This document shows, in pieces, positions 16,055-28,850 of a DNA stretch of 64,000 nucleotides. The notes beneath the pieces are model-generated. The model did not search any database. It saw nothing but the letters and a program-made list of their open reading frames with translations, and was not told the origin of the DNA. Position 1 is the first letter of the stretch. The number at the start of each line of letters is the position of its first letter. Made by a program: the position numbers and the translations under genes. The stretch comes from Mycobacterium numidiamassiliense (GTDB lineage: Bacteria; Actinomycetota; Actinomycetes; Mycobacteriales; Mycobacteriaceae), in assembly GCF_900157365.1 (NCBI RefSeq), contig NZ_FUEZ01000004.1, forward strand, positions 3,314,965 through 3,378,964, in the 5' to 3' direction.

Positions 16055-17491
16055 ATGGAGTTTCTGCAGGGGCACCAGCCCGGCTATGACCTGACCTACA
16101 ACGACGTTTTCATCGTGCCGAACCGGTCCGATGTCGCGTCCCGCTACGACGTCGACCTGTCGACTGAGGACGGCTCGGGCACCACCATCCCGCTCGTCGT
16201 CGCCAACATGACCGCGGTCGCGGGCCGGCGGATGGCCGAGACGGTGGCGCGCCGCGGGGGCATCGTGATCCTGCCGCAGGACCTGCCGATCACCGTTGTC
16301 GAGAAGACGGTGGAGTTCGTCAAGAGCCGCGACCTGGTTCTCGACACCCCGGTGGTGTTGGGGCCCGACGATTCGGTCTCCGACGCGATGGCGCTGATCC
16401 ACAAGCGCGCCCACGGTGTCGCCGTCGTGCTGTTCGAGGGCCGCCCGATCGGTCTGGTGAGCGAAGCGGCTTGCCTGGGCGTCGACCGCTTCACCAGAGT
16501 GCGCGACGTGGCGGTGAGCGACTTCGTCCACGCCCCGGCTGGAACCGAGCCGCGCAAGATTTTCGACCTGCTCGAGCACGCCCCGATCGGGGTTGCCGTG
16601 GTGACAAACGTGGACGGCACGTTGGCCGGTGTGTTGACCCGTACCGGGGCACTGCGTACCGGCCTGTACACCCCGGCCACCGATGCCGGCGGGCGGCTGC
16701 GGGTCGGTGCTGCCGTGGGCATCACCGGCGACGTGGGCGCCAAGGCGCGGTCGCTGGCCGAGGCCGGCGTCGACGTGCTGGTGATCGACACCGCGCACGG
16801 GCATCAGGTCAAAATGCTGGACGCGATCAAGACCGTCGCGTCCCTGGACCTGGGTGTGCTGCTGGCGGCCGGCAACGTGGTGTCCGCCGAGGGCACCCGC
16901 GATCTGCTGGGCGCCGGAGCCAACATCGTCAAGGTCGGCGTCGGGCCGGGTGCGATGTGCACGACCCGGATGATGACCGGCGTCGGCCGGCCGCAGTTCT
17001 CCGCTGTGCTCGAATGTGCTACTGCGGCAAAGCAACTCGGCGGACACATCTGGGCCGACGGCGGCATTCGTCATCCTCGAGATGTGGCGCTGGCGCTGGC
17101 CGCCGGGGCGTCGAACGTCATGATCGGATCGTGGTTCGCCGGCACCTACGAGTCGCCCGGCGACCTGATGCGCGACCGCGACGACCAGCCGTACAAGGAG
17201 AGCTACGGCATGGCCTCCAAGCGGGCCGTCGTGGCCCGTAGTCTCGCCGACACCGCGTTCGATCGTGCCCGCAAGGCATTGTTCGAAGAGGGCATCTCGA
17301 CGTCGAAGATGGAGCTGAACCCCGACAGCGGCGGCGTCGAGGATCTGATCGACCACATCACCTCGGGAGTGCGCAGCACGTGCACCTATGTCGGCGCCTC
17401 TACCCTGGCGGAGCTGCATGAGCGGGTCGTCGTCGGCGTGCAGTCGGCCGCAGGCTTCGCCGAGGGACATCCGCTGCCGTTGGGTTGGTGA
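16055..17491 (+). CDS. guaB1: GuaB1, IMPDH/GMP reductase family with CBS domains
   Basis: The 478-residue TIM-barrel protein has an inserted CBS pair at about residues 95-210 (SDAMALIHKRAHGVAVVLFEG, KIFDLLEHAPIGVAVV). The catalytic cysteine loop reads GPGAMCTTRMMTGVG. Phosphate-binding stretches IWADGGIRHPRDVALALAAGAS and IGSWFAGTYESPG are present. It matches Rv1843c. Work on mycobacterial GuaB1 shows GMP reductase activity in purine salvage rather than IMP dehydrogenase activity. ATG 16055 removes an unrelated upstream extension that overlaps gnd1. Confidence 0.95.
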   Translation: MEFLQGHQPGYDLTYNDVFIVPNRSDVASRYDVDLSTEDGSGTTIPLVVANMTAVAGRRMAETVARRGGIVILPQDLPITVVEKTVEFVKSRDLVLDTPVVLGPDDSVSDAMALIHKRAHGVAVVLFEGRPIGLVSEAACLGVDRFTRVRDVAVSDFVHAPAGTEPRKIFDLLEHAPIGVAVVTNVDGTLAGVLTRTGALRTGLYTPATDAGGRLRVGAAVGITGDVGAKARSLAEAGVDVLVIDTAHGHQVKMLDAIKTVASLDLGVLLAAGNVVSAEGTRDLLGAGANIVKVGVGPGAMCTTRMMTGVGRPQFSAVLECATAAKQLGGHIWADGGIRHPRDVALALAAGASNVMIGSWFAGTYESPGDLMRDRDDQPYKESYGMASKRAVVARSLADTAFDRARKALFEEGISTSKMELNPDSGGVEDLIDHITSGVRSTCTYVGASTLAELHERVVVGVQSAAGFAEGHPLPLGW

Positions 17492-17721
17492 TTATCCGCA
17501 GCCCGGGGGCACGTCGAGCCTGAACCTGCCGGATGTGTTCGCTACCATGTGAATTCCAGTGATTTCCACCAGCCGCGGTCGCGCGGTCCATTGAAGAGCG
17601 AAAGGGATGACGTGCCGCAGGCACCCGTCGAGGCCGTTGGCTTCCGGGCGAAGCGGCCGCCCCACCCGCCCAGACCGGCTACTCGGCCGGTACACCCAAG
17701 GTCCCGATAGCCGAGCCTGAT

Positions 17722-19092
17722 ATGAACGCCACCGTCGTCACCGTCGTCAGCGTGTTAGCCATCGCGGTGCTCGTCTTTGGTAACGCCCTCTTCGTCGCGG
17801 CCGAGTTCTCGATGACCGCGCTGGACCGCAGCACGGTCGAGGCCAACGCGCGCAAGGGCGGTCGTCGTGACCGATACATCAAGCGGGCCCAGGACAGGCT
17901 GTCGTTCCAGCTGTCGGGCGCCCAGTTGGGCATTTCGATCACCACGCTGGTGATCGGATACCTGACCGAGCCGATGACGGCCGACCTGCCGCACCCGTGG
18001 CTGGACCAGATCGGGTTACCCGATCGACTGGCCGACGCGATCACCGGGTTCCTGGTGATGGTGATCATTACGTCGGTATCGATGGTGTTCGGCGAGCTGG
18101 TCCCGAAATACCTCGCGGTGGCGCGCCCGCTGTCGACCGCGCGCGCCGTCATCGGTTTGCAGCTGGCGTTCTCCCTGCTGCTGACGCCCGTGATCCGATT
18201 GACGAACGGCGCGGCCAACTCGATCGTGCGCAAGCTGGGTATCGAGCCGGCCGAGGAACTGCGATCGGCCCGATGCCCGGAGGAACTGGTATCGCTGGTG
18301 CGCAATTCGGCGCGCAGCGGCGCGCTGGACCCCGCCACCGCCGCGCTGGTGCGGCGATCGCTGGAGTTCGGGGCGCTGACCGCCGAGGAACTGATGACGC
18401 CGCGCTCGAAGATCGTGGCGTTGCAGACAGACGACACGGTCAGCGATGTGATCACCGCCGCCGCCGAATCCGGGTTCTCCCGTTTCCCCGTCGTCGACGG
18501 AGATCTCGACGAGACCATCGGGATCGTGCACGTCAAGCAGGTGTTCAAAATCCCGCGGGCCGATCGTCCGCGCACCCTGCTGGCCACCGTTGCCCAACCC
18601 GTTCCGGTGGTGCCGTCGACGCTGGACGGCGACGCGGTGATGGCCGAGATCCGGGCCAACACCCTGCAGACCGCCATGGTCGTCGACGAGTACGGCGGCA
18701 CCGCGGGCATGGTGACCGTCGAGGATCTGATCGAGGAGATCGTGGGCGACGTCCGCGATGAGCACGACGATGCCACTCCCGACGTGGAGCTGGCCGGCAG
18801 CGGCTGGCGGGTATCGGGCCTGCTGCGCATCGACGAGGTCGCCTTGGCTACCGGTTATCGGGCGCCCGAAGGGCCTTACGAGACGATCGGCGGGCTGGCG
18901 CTGCAGCAAATCGGCCATATACCGGCGGTCGGTGAGACCGTCGAACTGCCGGCGCTGAATGGCGACGGCCTGTTCGACCCCTCGACGCGCTGGCAGGCGA
19001 CGGTTGTCCGGATGGATGGTCGCCGGATCGATCTCCTCGAGCTGAGCGAACTGGACAGTCACAGCGACGCGCCGATAGGTCAGGGTCACTGA
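17722..19092 (+). CDS. CNNM/HlyC-CorC family membrane protein with CBS domains (Rv1842c-like)
   Basis: The protein has 456 residues. An N-terminal DUF21 membrane domain (about 1-200, four hydrophobic segments) includes LFVAAEFSMTALDRS and FGELVPKYLAVARP. A CBS pair (about 215-340) includes LMTPRSKIVALQTDD and VVDEYGGTAGMVTVEDLIEEIVGDV. A CorC_HlyC/transporter-associated domain runs from 350 to 440. The family is linked to Mg2+/Co2+ efflux. Its stop overlaps the start of the next paralogue by 1 base (TGATG), so the two are translationally coupled and may form a heteromer. Confidence 0.92.
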   Translation: MNATVVTVVSVLAIAVLVFGNALFVAAEFSMTALDRSTVEANARKGGRRDRYIKRAQDRLSFQLSGAQLGISITTLVIGYLTEPMTADLPHPWLDQIGLPDRLADAITGFLVMVIITSVSMVFGELVPKYLAVARPLSTARAVIGLQLAFSLLLTPVIRLTNGAANSIVRKLGIEPAEELRSARCPEELVSLVRNSARSGALDPATAALVRRSLEFGALTAEELMTPRSKIVALQTDDTVSDVITAAAESGFSRFPVVDGDLDETIGIVHVKQVFKIPRADRPRTLLATVAQPVPVVPSTLDGDAVMAEIRANTLQTAMVVDEYGGTAGMVTVEDLIEEIVGDVRDEHDDATPDVELAGSGWRVSGLLRIDEVALATGYRAPEGPYETIGGLALQQIGHIPAVGETVELPALNGDGLFDPSTRWQATVVRMDGRRIDLLELSELDSHSDAPIGQGH

Positions 19093-20135
19093 TGAACGAC
19101 GTGCTTGGCGTCCTGCTCGCGCTCTTGCTGATCGGCGCGAACGCGTTCTTCGTGGCCGCCGAATTCTCGCTGATCTCGGCTCGACGCGACCGCCTGGAAG
19201 CGCTGGCCGAGCAGGGCAAGGCCAGGGCCGTCACCGTGATTCGGGCCGGCGAGCAACTGTCGTCGATGCTGGCCGGCTCGCAGTTGGGCGTCACGGTCGC
19301 CTCGTTGCTGCTCGGTCGTGTCGGTGAGTCGGCGGTCGCCAGCCTGTTGCAATCGGCGTTCGGCCTCTTCACGCTGCACCCCGCGGTGGTGGACTCGATC
19401 TCGTTCGTCATCGCGCTCGCCGTCGTCGTGACGATGCACGTGCTGCTGGGCGAGATGGTGCCGAAGAACATCGCCCTGGCCGGCCCCGAGCGCACCGCGA
19501 TGCTGCTGGTCCCGTCCTACCTCGCCTACGTGCGGGCCGCGCGACCGTTCATCACGTTCTACAACAAGTGCGCCAACTTGATCCTGCGCGCGCTGAAGGT
19601 GGAACCCAAGGACGAGCTCAGCATCGCGGTCTCCCCCGCCGTGCTCAGCGAGATGATCTCCGAATCGGTGTCCGAAGGTCTGCTGGATCCCGAGGAGCAT
19701 GGCAGGCTCACCCGCGCGCTGCAGCTTCGCGACCGCGTCGTCGGTGAGGTGGCCAGGCCCCTCCAAGATGTCCAGGCGCTGCAGTTGTTGTCGGCGGAGT
19801 GCGGGCCCACGATCGGCAGCCTCGAGCGTGCCCTGGCCCAGACCGGCTATTCCCGTTTCCCCGTCGCGGGCCTGGACGGGACGTTCATCGGCTACCTGCA
19901 CATCAAAGACGTGCTGACGCTCGGCGACGATCCGCAGACGGTGATCGACCTGTCCCTGGTGCGCCCGCTGCCGCGCGTCGCCGCGTCGTTGCCGCTGGCG
20001 GACGCCCTGTCGCGGATGCGGCGCAACAACAGCCATCTGGCACTGGTGACCGACGCCGGCGGCCAGGTGGTGGCGATGGTGGCGATGGAAGACCTGGTGG
20101 AGGATCTGGTTGGCAGCATCCGCGACGCTCAGTGA
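19092..20135 (+). CDS. CNNM/CorC family membrane protein, second paralogue (Rv1841c-like)
   Basis: The 347-residue protein has the same layout as the preceding one but lacks the C-terminal CorC_HlyC domain and ends just after the CBS pair (MVAMEDLVEDLVGSIRDAQ). The DUF21 part shows AFFVAAEFSLISARRDRL, GSQLGVTVASLLLGRVGE and VLLGEMVPKNIALAGPE. The CBS region has GYSRFPVAGLDGTFIGYLHIKDVL. An operon of a long and a short CNNM protein suggests joint function in divalent cation handling. Two GC hairpins follow the stop. Confidence 0.92.
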   Translation: MNDVLGVLLALLLIGANAFFVAAEFSLISARRDRLEALAEQGKARAVTVIRAGEQLSSMLAGSQLGVTVASLLLGRVGESAVASLLQSAFGLFTLHPAVVDSISFVIALAVVVTMHVLLGEMVPKNIALAGPERTAMLLVPSYLAYVRAARPFITFYNKCANLILRALKVEPKDELSIAVSPAVLSEMISESVSEGLLDPEEHGRLTRALQLRDRVVGEVARPLQDVQALQLLSAECGPTIGSLERALAQTGYSRFPVAGLDGTFIGYLHIKDVLTLGDDPQTVIDLSLVRPLPRVAASLPLADALSRMRRNNSHLALVTDAGGQVVAMVAMEDLVEDLVGSIRDAQ

Positions 20136-20177
20136 GCGGCCCGCCGGGCCGCCCGCCGGGCAGGCCTCCGGCTGCCC
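20136..20177 (+). terminator. Tandem hairpins after the CNNM pair
   Basis: GCGGCCC/GGGCCGC (20136-20152, 3-base loop) is followed by GGGCAG/CTGCCC (20158-20177) and then GTATTATT. The second hairpin with its AT-rich tail is the better terminator candidate. Confidence 0.55.
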
Positions 20178-20408
20178 GTATTATTGACGGCGCCGAAGCG
20201 AGACGGTGCGGGGTACACGGGTTGCCAGCAAGTGATCGCTAGGGCCGTGTCGAGTGCTCGCGGCGGCACCCGCTAAGCGCGCTTTGACCTGCTCTTGCGG
20301 ACGGCAGGGATACGCTCGTTCGGGCTGCTGGCCGGTAGTCTGGTGGCAAAGCTAGTTGGGGCCAGCCTGGGACGAGTGGGACCAATGAAGCAATTTTGGA
20401 GGAGAAAC

Positions 20409-22595
20409 ATGACTGACCGCGTGTCGGCGGGGAACTTGCGGGTGGCCCGAGTGCTCTACGACTTCGTCAACAACGAAGCCCTCCCCGGCACCGACATCGA
20501 CCCCGACAGCTTCTGGGCGGGTGTCGACAAGGTCGTCACCGACCTCACCCCGCAGAACCAGGAGCTGCTGGGCCGGCGCGACCAGCTGCAGGCTCAGATC
20601 GACAAGTGGCACCGGCAGCGCGTGATCGAGCCCCTCGACATCGACGCCTATCGTCAGTTCCTCACCGAAATCGGTTACCTGCAGCCCGAGCCCGCGGACT
20701 TCACCATCACCACCTCGGGCGTCGACGACGAGATCACCACGACCGCCGGCCCGCAGCTGGTGGTGCCGGTGCTCAACGCCCGGTTCGCGCTCAACGCCGC
20801 CAACGCCCGCTGGGGCTCGCTGTACGACGCGCTGTACGGCACCGACGTCATCCCGGAAACCGACGGCGCCGACAAGGGTTCCAGCTACAACAAGGTGCGC
20901 GGCGACAAGGTCATCGCCTACGCCCGCAAGTTCCTCGACGAGGCCGCGCCGCTGGCGTCGGGCTCGTGGACCGACGTGACCGGCGTGAGCATCGACGACG
21001 GGCAGCTGCAGGTCACCCTCGGCGCCGAGTCCACCGCCCTGGCCAGCCCGGACAAGTTCGTCGGCTACACCGGCGACCTCGGCTCCCCCAGCTGGTCGGT
21101 GCTGCTGGTCAACCACGGGCTGCACATCGAGATCCTCATCGACCCGCAGTCACCGGTCGGCAAGACCGACCCCGCCGGCATCAAGGACGTGATCCTGGAA
21201 TCCGCGATCACCACGATCATGGACTTCGAGGACTCGGTGACCGCCGTCGACGCCGACGACAAGGTGCTGGGCTACCGCAATTGGCTGGGGCTCAACAAGG
21301 GCGACCTGTCCGAGCAGGTCGACAAGGGCGGCAAGACCATCACCCGCGTGCTCAACGCCGACCGCACCTACACCACGCCGGATGGCGGCGAGCTGACGCT
21401 ACCCGGCCGCAGCCTGCTGTTCGTCCGCAACGTTGGTCACCTGATGACCAACGACGCGATCGTCGACGCCGACGGTAACGAGGTGTTCGAAGGCATCCAG
21501 GACGCCCTGTTCACCGGCCTGACGGCCATCCACGGGATCAAGAGCGGCGACGGCAACGGCCCGCTGCTCAACAGCCGCACGGGTTCGGTGTACATCGTCA
21601 AGCCCAAGATGCACGGCCCGGCCGAGGTGGCCTTCACCTGCGAGCTGTTCAGCCGCGTCGAAGACGTGCTGGGGTTGCCGCAGGGCACCCTCAAGGTCGG
21701 CATCATGGACGAGGAACGCCGCACCACGGTCAACCTCAAGGCGTGCATCAAGGCTGCCGCCGACCGGGTGGTGTTCATCAACACCGGCTTCCTCGACCGC
21801 ACCGGCGACGAGATCCATACCTCGATGGAGGCCGGCCCGATGATCCGCAAGGGTGCGATGAAGAACAGCACCTGGATCAAGGCCTACGAGGACGCCAACG
21901 TCGACATCGGGCTCGCGGCCGGCTTCAAGGGCAAGGCCCAGATCGGTAAGGGCATGTGGGCGATGACCGAACTGATGGCCGACATGGTCGAGCAGAAGAT
22001 CGCCCAGCCCAAGGCCGGCGCCACCACCGCCTGGGTGCCCTCGCCCACGGCGGCCACCCTGCATGCGATGCACTACCACCAGGTCGACGTGGGCGCCGTG
22101 CAGGAAGAGCTCGAGGGCAAGACCCGCACCAACCTCGACGAGTTGCTGACCATCCCGCTGGCCAAGGAATTGGCTTGGGCCCCTGAGGAAGTCCGCGAGG
22201 AGCTGGACAACAACTGCCAGTCCATCCTCGGCTACGTGGTGCGCTGGGTGGAGCAGGGCGTCGGCTGCTCGAAGGTTCCCGACATCCACAACGTCGCCCT
22301 CATGGAAGACCGCGCCACCCTGCGGATCTCCAGCCAGCTGCTGGCCAACTGGCTGCGGCACGGCGTCATCACCGAGGAGGACGTGCGGGCCAGCCTGGAA
22401 CGGATGGCGCCGCTGGTGGACAAGCAAAACGAGGGTGACGCGGAGTACCGGCCGATGGCGCCCAACTTCGACGACAGCATCGCCTTCTCGGCCGCCCAGG
22501 AGCTGATCCTGTCCGGCGGGCAGCAGCCGAACGGCTACACGGAGCCGATCCTGCATCGGCGCCGGCGTGAATTCAAGGCACGCGCGGGTGCCTGA
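20409..22595 (+). CDS. glcB: Malate synthase G
   Basis: The 728-residue glyoxylate-shunt enzyme condenses glyoxylate with acetyl-CoA to malate (Rv1837c homolog). Catalytic-region stretches include TIMDFEDSVTAVDADDKV, LFVRNVGHLMTNDA, KPKMHGPAEVAFTCELFSRVED, IGIMDEERRTTVNLKACI (here VGIMDEERRTTVNL) and the C-terminal RPMAPNFDDSIAFSAAQELI. It is slightly shorter than the 741-residue M. tuberculosis enzyme because the variable tail after FKARAGA is missing. ATG 20409 has a strong GGAGGAG site. In M. tuberculosis the vapBC13 toxin genes and a PE_PGRS gene lie upstream, but here there is only a 273-base gap. Confidence 0.97.
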   Translation: MTDRVSAGNLRVARVLYDFVNNEALPGTDIDPDSFWAGVDKVVTDLTPQNQELLGRRDQLQAQIDKWHRQRVIEPLDIDAYRQFLTEIGYLQPEPADFTITTSGVDDEITTTAGPQLVVPVLNARFALNAANARWGSLYDALYGTDVIPETDGADKGSSYNKVRGDKVIAYARKFLDEAAPLASGSWTDVTGVSIDDGQLQVTLGAESTALASPDKFVGYTGDLGSPSWSVLLVNHGLHIEILIDPQSPVGKTDPAGIKDVILESAITTIMDFEDSVTAVDADDKVLGYRNWLGLNKGDLSEQVDKGGKTITRVLNADRTYTTPDGGELTLPGRSLLFVRNVGHLMTNDAIVDADGNEVFEGIQDALFTGLTAIHGIKSGDGNGPLLNSRTGSVYIVKPKMHGPAEVAFTCELFSRVEDVLGLPQGTLKVGIMDEERRTTVNLKACIKAAADRVVFINTGFLDRTGDEIHTSMEAGPMIRKGAMKNSTWIKAYEDANVDIGLAAGFKGKAQIGKGMWAMTELMADMVEQKIAQPKAGATTAWVPSPTAATLHAMHYHQVDVGAVQEELEGKTRTNLDELLTIPLAKELAWAPEEVREELDNNCQSILGYVVRWVEQGVGCSKVPDIHNVALMEDRATLRISSQLLANWLRHGVITEEDVRASLERMAPLVDKQNEGDAEYRPMAPNFDDSIAFSAAQELILSGGQQPNGYTEPILHRRRREFKARAGA

Positions 22596-22685
22596 TTCGG
22601 GCTCAACCTGCGGTAACGCAACTGATGGCTAGACTCGGCGCCGGTTTGGATTCGATGCGTCGACAGGAAGGCAGCGGGCAGCGGC

Positions 22686-24833
22686 ATGGGTAGGCACAGC
22701 GCCCCCGAACCCGAGGACTCGGCCGACGACGTCGTCGACGACTCTGTCGCCGACGACTACACGGCCCGCCACCTCGACGCCGACGACTCCGACGGTTTAG
22801 AAGACCAGGCGAGCGACGAGCCGCTGGCCGCGTCGTCCGGCTTCGCCTTCCCTGCGCCGGGCCTGCGGCCCCACACCGACGCGGGCGGCTATCCCGGGGA
22901 CCAGCACGACGATGACGACGGCTACGCAGAAGACGACGGCTATCCCGCCGACGATGGCTACCCCGCGGACGACGCCGTCGTGGATGACCTCGTCGACGAC
23001 GAGTATCCGGAATTTCCGCTGCGACCGGCGAGCGCGGTGGGCTCCGAGCCGCCGCCCGCAGCGCCGGGCCTGCCCGGTTCCGGCCGTCGAGTACTCGGCG
23101 ACTGGCGGGGTGGGCACCGCAGTGTCGGCGGGCGGCGCGGGGTCAGCATTGGCGTGATCGTGGCGCTGGTCGCGGTTGTCGTGGTGGTGGGCACCGTGAT
23201 CCTGTGGAGCTTCTTCGGCGACGTGTTGTCCCACCGCTCGCACAACGCCGCGGCCCGTTGCATCGGCGGCAAAGAGTCGGTCGCCGTCGTCGTCGACCCG
23301 TCGATCGCCGAACCGGTGCAGCAACTCGCCGACAGCTACAACTCAACGGCGGGCCCGGTGGGTGACCACTGCATGGTGGTCACCGTCAAACCGGCCGGCT
23401 CCGACGCCGTGGTCAGCGGATTCATCGGTAAGTGGCCCGCGGAATTGGGCGGACAGCCCGCACTGTGGATCCCGGGGAGCTCCGTCTCGGCGGCTCGGCT
23501 AGCCGCGGCGACCGGGCAGAAGACGATCAGCGACAGCCGGTCACTGGTGACCTCGCCGGTCCTGCTCGCCATGCGGCCCGAACTGCAGCGCGCCCTCACC
23601 AACCAGGGCTGGGGTGCGCTGCCCGGACTGCAAACCAACCCGAATGCGTTGGCGGGCATCAACTTACCGGCCTGGGGGTCGCTGCGGCTGGCGCTGCCGA
23701 CCACCGGCAACAGCGACGCTTCGTATCTGGCCGGCGAGGCGGTGGCGGCCGCGTCGGTGCCGCCCGGTGCGCCGGTCACCCAGGGCACCGCCGCGGTGCG
23801 CACCGTGGTCGGTGCGCAGCCCAAGCTGGCGGACAGCACCCTGGTCGAGGCGCTGAACACCTTGCTCAAGCCCGGCGACGCGGCAACCGCGCCGGTGCAC
23901 GCGGTCATCGCCACCGAACAGCAGTTGTACCAGCGCGGCGAGTCACTGGCCGACGCCAAGAACGTGCTGGGTTCCTGGCTGCCGTCCGGGCCGGTGCCGG
24001 TCGCCGACTACCCCACGGTCCTGCTCAGCGGGACCTGGCTGTCGTCGGAGCAGAGCTCGGCGGCCAGCGAGTTCACCCACTTCATGCGTAAGCCCGAACA
24101 ACTCGCCAAGCTGGCCAAGTTCGGTTTCCGGGTCAACGGCGTCAAACCGCCGAGCAGCGCGGTCACGTCCTTCGCCGCACTGCCGTCCACGCTGTCGGTG
24201 GGTGACGACGCCGTGCGCGCCACGCTGGCCGACGCCATGGCCACCCCGTCCAGTGGTTCGGCCGCGACCATCCTGCTCGACCAGTCGATGCCGGGCGACG
24301 AAGGCGGGAAAACCCGTCTGGCCAATGTGATTGCAGCCCTCAACGACAAGATCAAGGCGTTACCCCCGAGCGCGATCCTGGGGTTGTGGACGTTCGACGG
24401 CCATGAGGGTCGATCGGAGGTGGCGATCGGCCCGCTCGGCGACCCGGTCAACGGCCAGCCCCGTTCGGCGGCACTGGCCGCCGCGCTGGACAAGCAGTAT
24501 TCCTCGGGTGGCGGTGCGGTGTCGTTCACCACGCTGCGCATGCTATACCAGGATTTTCAAGCTAAATATGTTGCGGGACAAACGAATTCGATACTGCTGA
24601 TCACAGCTGGCCCGCACACGGACCAGTCCCTGGACGGGGCGGGGTTGCAGAATTTCATCCGCACCAGCGCGGACCCCGCCAAACCGATCGCGGTCAATGT
24701 CATCGATTTCGGCAATGACCCGGACCGGGCGACCTGGGAGGCCGTCGCCCAACTCAGCGGCGGCAGCTACCAGAACCTTGCGACCTCGGCGTCGCCTGAT
24801 CTTGCGGCGGCCATCAACACGTTCCTAAGCTGA
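22686..24833 (+). CDS. Membrane-anchored VWA-like/solute-binding-like protein (Rv1836c-like)
   Basis: The protein has 715 residues. The first 150 are disordered and acidic, with a repeat of DDGYPAD units near 83-97. A single membrane segment (about 154-176, VIVALVAVVVVVGTVILW) follows. The extracytoplasmic part holds a binding-protein-like region (about 190-480, SVAVVVDPSIAEPVQQLADSY) and a von Willebrand factor A-like domain (about 530-715). The latter has ATILLDQSMPGDEGG as an imperfect MIDAS-type start and SILLITAGPHTD. The role is unknown; binding at the cell surface or wall is plausible. Orthologue assignment is by position after glcB. Confidence 0.85.
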   Translation: MGRHSAPEPEDSADDVVDDSVADDYTARHLDADDSDGLEDQASDEPLAASSGFAFPAPGLRPHTDAGGYPGDQHDDDDGYAEDDGYPADDGYPADDAVVDDLVDDEYPEFPLRPASAVGSEPPPAAPGLPGSGRRVLGDWRGGHRSVGGRRGVSIGVIVALVAVVVVVGTVILWSFFGDVLSHRSHNAAARCIGGKESVAVVVDPSIAEPVQQLADSYNSTAGPVGDHCMVVTVKPAGSDAVVSGFIGKWPAELGGQPALWIPGSSVSAARLAAATGQKTISDSRSLVTSPVLLAMRPELQRALTNQGWGALPGLQTNPNALAGINLPAWGSLRLALPTTGNSDASYLAGEAVAAASVPPGAPVTQGTAAVRTVVGAQPKLADSTLVEALNTLLKPGDAATAPVHAVIATEQQLYQRGESLADAKNVLGSWLPSGPVPVADYPTVLLSGTWLSSEQSSAASEFTHFMRKPEQLAKLAKFGFRVNGVKPPSSAVTSFAALPSTLSVGDDAVRATLADAMATPSSGSAATILLDQSMPGDEGGKTRLANVIAALNDKIKALPPSAILGLWTFDGHEGRSEVAIGPLGDPVNGQPRSAALAAALDKQYSSGGGAVSFTTLRMLYQDFQAKYVAGQTNSILLITAGPHTDQSLDGAGLQNFIRTSADPAKPIAVNVIDFGNDPDRATWEAVAQLSGGSYQNLATSASPDLAAAINTFLS

Positions 24834-24863
24834 AGTCGTGCCGGGCCTGGCCGAAAGGCGCCA

Positions 24864-25736
24864 ATGAACATCGAATTCACGCCGGATCCGCTGCTGTATC
24901 CGTTCACCTCACGCTGGTTCGACAGCTCGCGGGGTCGCGTGCACTACATCGACGAAGGCCCCGCCGGTTTCGCGGGGCCGCCGCTGTTGTTATTCCACGG
25001 CAACCCGACGTGGAGTTTCCTGTATCGCCACATCGTCGTCGCTCTGCGTGACCGATTCCGTTGCATCGCACCGGATTACCTCGGCTTCGGGTTGTCGGAA
25101 CGGCCCAGCGGATTCGGCTATACCATCGACGAACACGCACGCGTGATGGGTGAATTCGTCGACCACCTCGGCCTCGACGGGTACCTGACGATGGGTCAGG
25201 ACTGGGGCGGACCGATCAGCATGGCGGTCGCGGTGGCGCGCGCGCAGCGCGTGCGCGGAGTTGTCCTGGGCAACACCTGGTTCTGGCCGACCGACGTGTT
25301 GACGACGAAGATATTCTCCCGCGTGATGTCCAGCCCGCCGATGCAGCGCGCGATCCTGCGACGCAACTACTTCGTCGAGCGAATGATCCCGCTGGGGACC
25401 GCGAAGCCGCCCAGCGCGGCGGTGATGGCGCATTACCGCGGCGTGCAGCCCAACCCCGAGGCGCGCTTGGGCGTCGCCAAGATGCCGAAGGAACTGCTGG
25501 CGGCTCGCACGCTGCTGGACCGGCTGAGCCATGAAGTGCCTGCCACGCTCGGGGCGAAACCCGCGTTATTCGTTTGGGGCATGAAGGATTTCGCGTTCCG
25601 GCCGGGCCCGTCGCTGCCCCGGATGCGCGCGGCCTTTCCCGATCACGTCCTGGTCGAGCTGCCCGAGGCCAAGCATTTCATCCAGGAGGACGCGCCTGAC
25701 GAGATCGCCGCGGCGATCATCGAGCGCTTCGGCTGA
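24864..25736 (+). CDS. Haloalkane dehalogenase (alpha/beta hydrolase, Rv1833c/DmbC-like)
   Basis: The 290-residue alpha/beta hydrolase has the nucleophile Asp113 in GQDWGGP, oxyanion/halide-side Asn47 in HGNPTWSF and catalytic His271 in AKHFIQED. This pattern identifies haloalkane dehalogenases, which hydrolyse carbon-halogen bonds to alcohols. The M. tuberculosis homolog Rv1833c groups with the poorly active subfamily III enzyme DmbC. The natural substrate is unknown. It lies 30 bases after the preceding gene and converges on gcvB. lipZ and Rv1835c, which I recall nearby in M. tuberculosis, are absent. Confidence 0.88.
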   Translation: MNIEFTPDPLLYPFTSRWFDSSRGRVHYIDEGPAGFAGPPLLLFHGNPTWSFLYRHIVVALRDRFRCIAPDYLGFGLSERPSGFGYTIDEHARVMGEFVDHLGLDGYLTMGQDWGGPISMAVAVARAQRVRGVVLGNTWFWPTDVLTTKIFSRVMSSPPMQRAILRRNYFVERMIPLGTAKPPSAAVMAHYRGVQPNPEARLGVAKMPKELLAARTLLDRLSHEVPATLGAKPALFVWGMKDFAFRPGPSLPRMRAAFPDHVLVELPEAKHFIQEDAPDEIAAAIIERFG

Positions 25737-25781
25737 GACCCGGCCGGCTCAGCCAAAGGCCCCTAAGACCCCTAAGGCCCC

Positions 25782-28607
<2,826 letters not shown>

Positions 28608-28639
28608 GGGCACTCCTGACAACGGCAGAGGGTTTAGCG

Positions 28640-28850
28640 GCCCTCTCCCTCTGTCGTCGACCCGTGCCGGGTGCCTGAGAGATTCGACAGCCGGATCAGG
28701 GTTGTCTTTCCCCATGGGCGGGTGAGCCGGACATCCGGGCCACCGCTTTCCAGAGACATCGGGATCCCGCGCGGTCCGGGTGCCTGAGAGATTGACGGAG
28801 AGGTGTTGCTCCTTCGGCGTTCGTGACTGGACGCCACGAAACTCTCCCGC
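28640..28850 (-). promoter_or_regulatory. Tandem glycine riboswitch upstream of gcvB
   Basis: The gcvB leader holds two glycine aptamers. Both contain the conserved core ATCTCTCAGGCACC on the minus strand (about 28775-28790 and 28670-28685), each closed by a purine-rich stem. Aptamer 1 spans about 28750-28850 (GCGGGAGAG at its 5' end, GTCTCTGG at its 3' end). Aptamer 2 spans about 28640-28725 and ends GACAGAGGGAGAGGG. Glycine binding normally turns on the cleavage system. The 30-odd bases from aptamer 2 to the gcvB ribosome-binding site suggest control at initiation or by a short expression platform. Confidence 0.93.
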
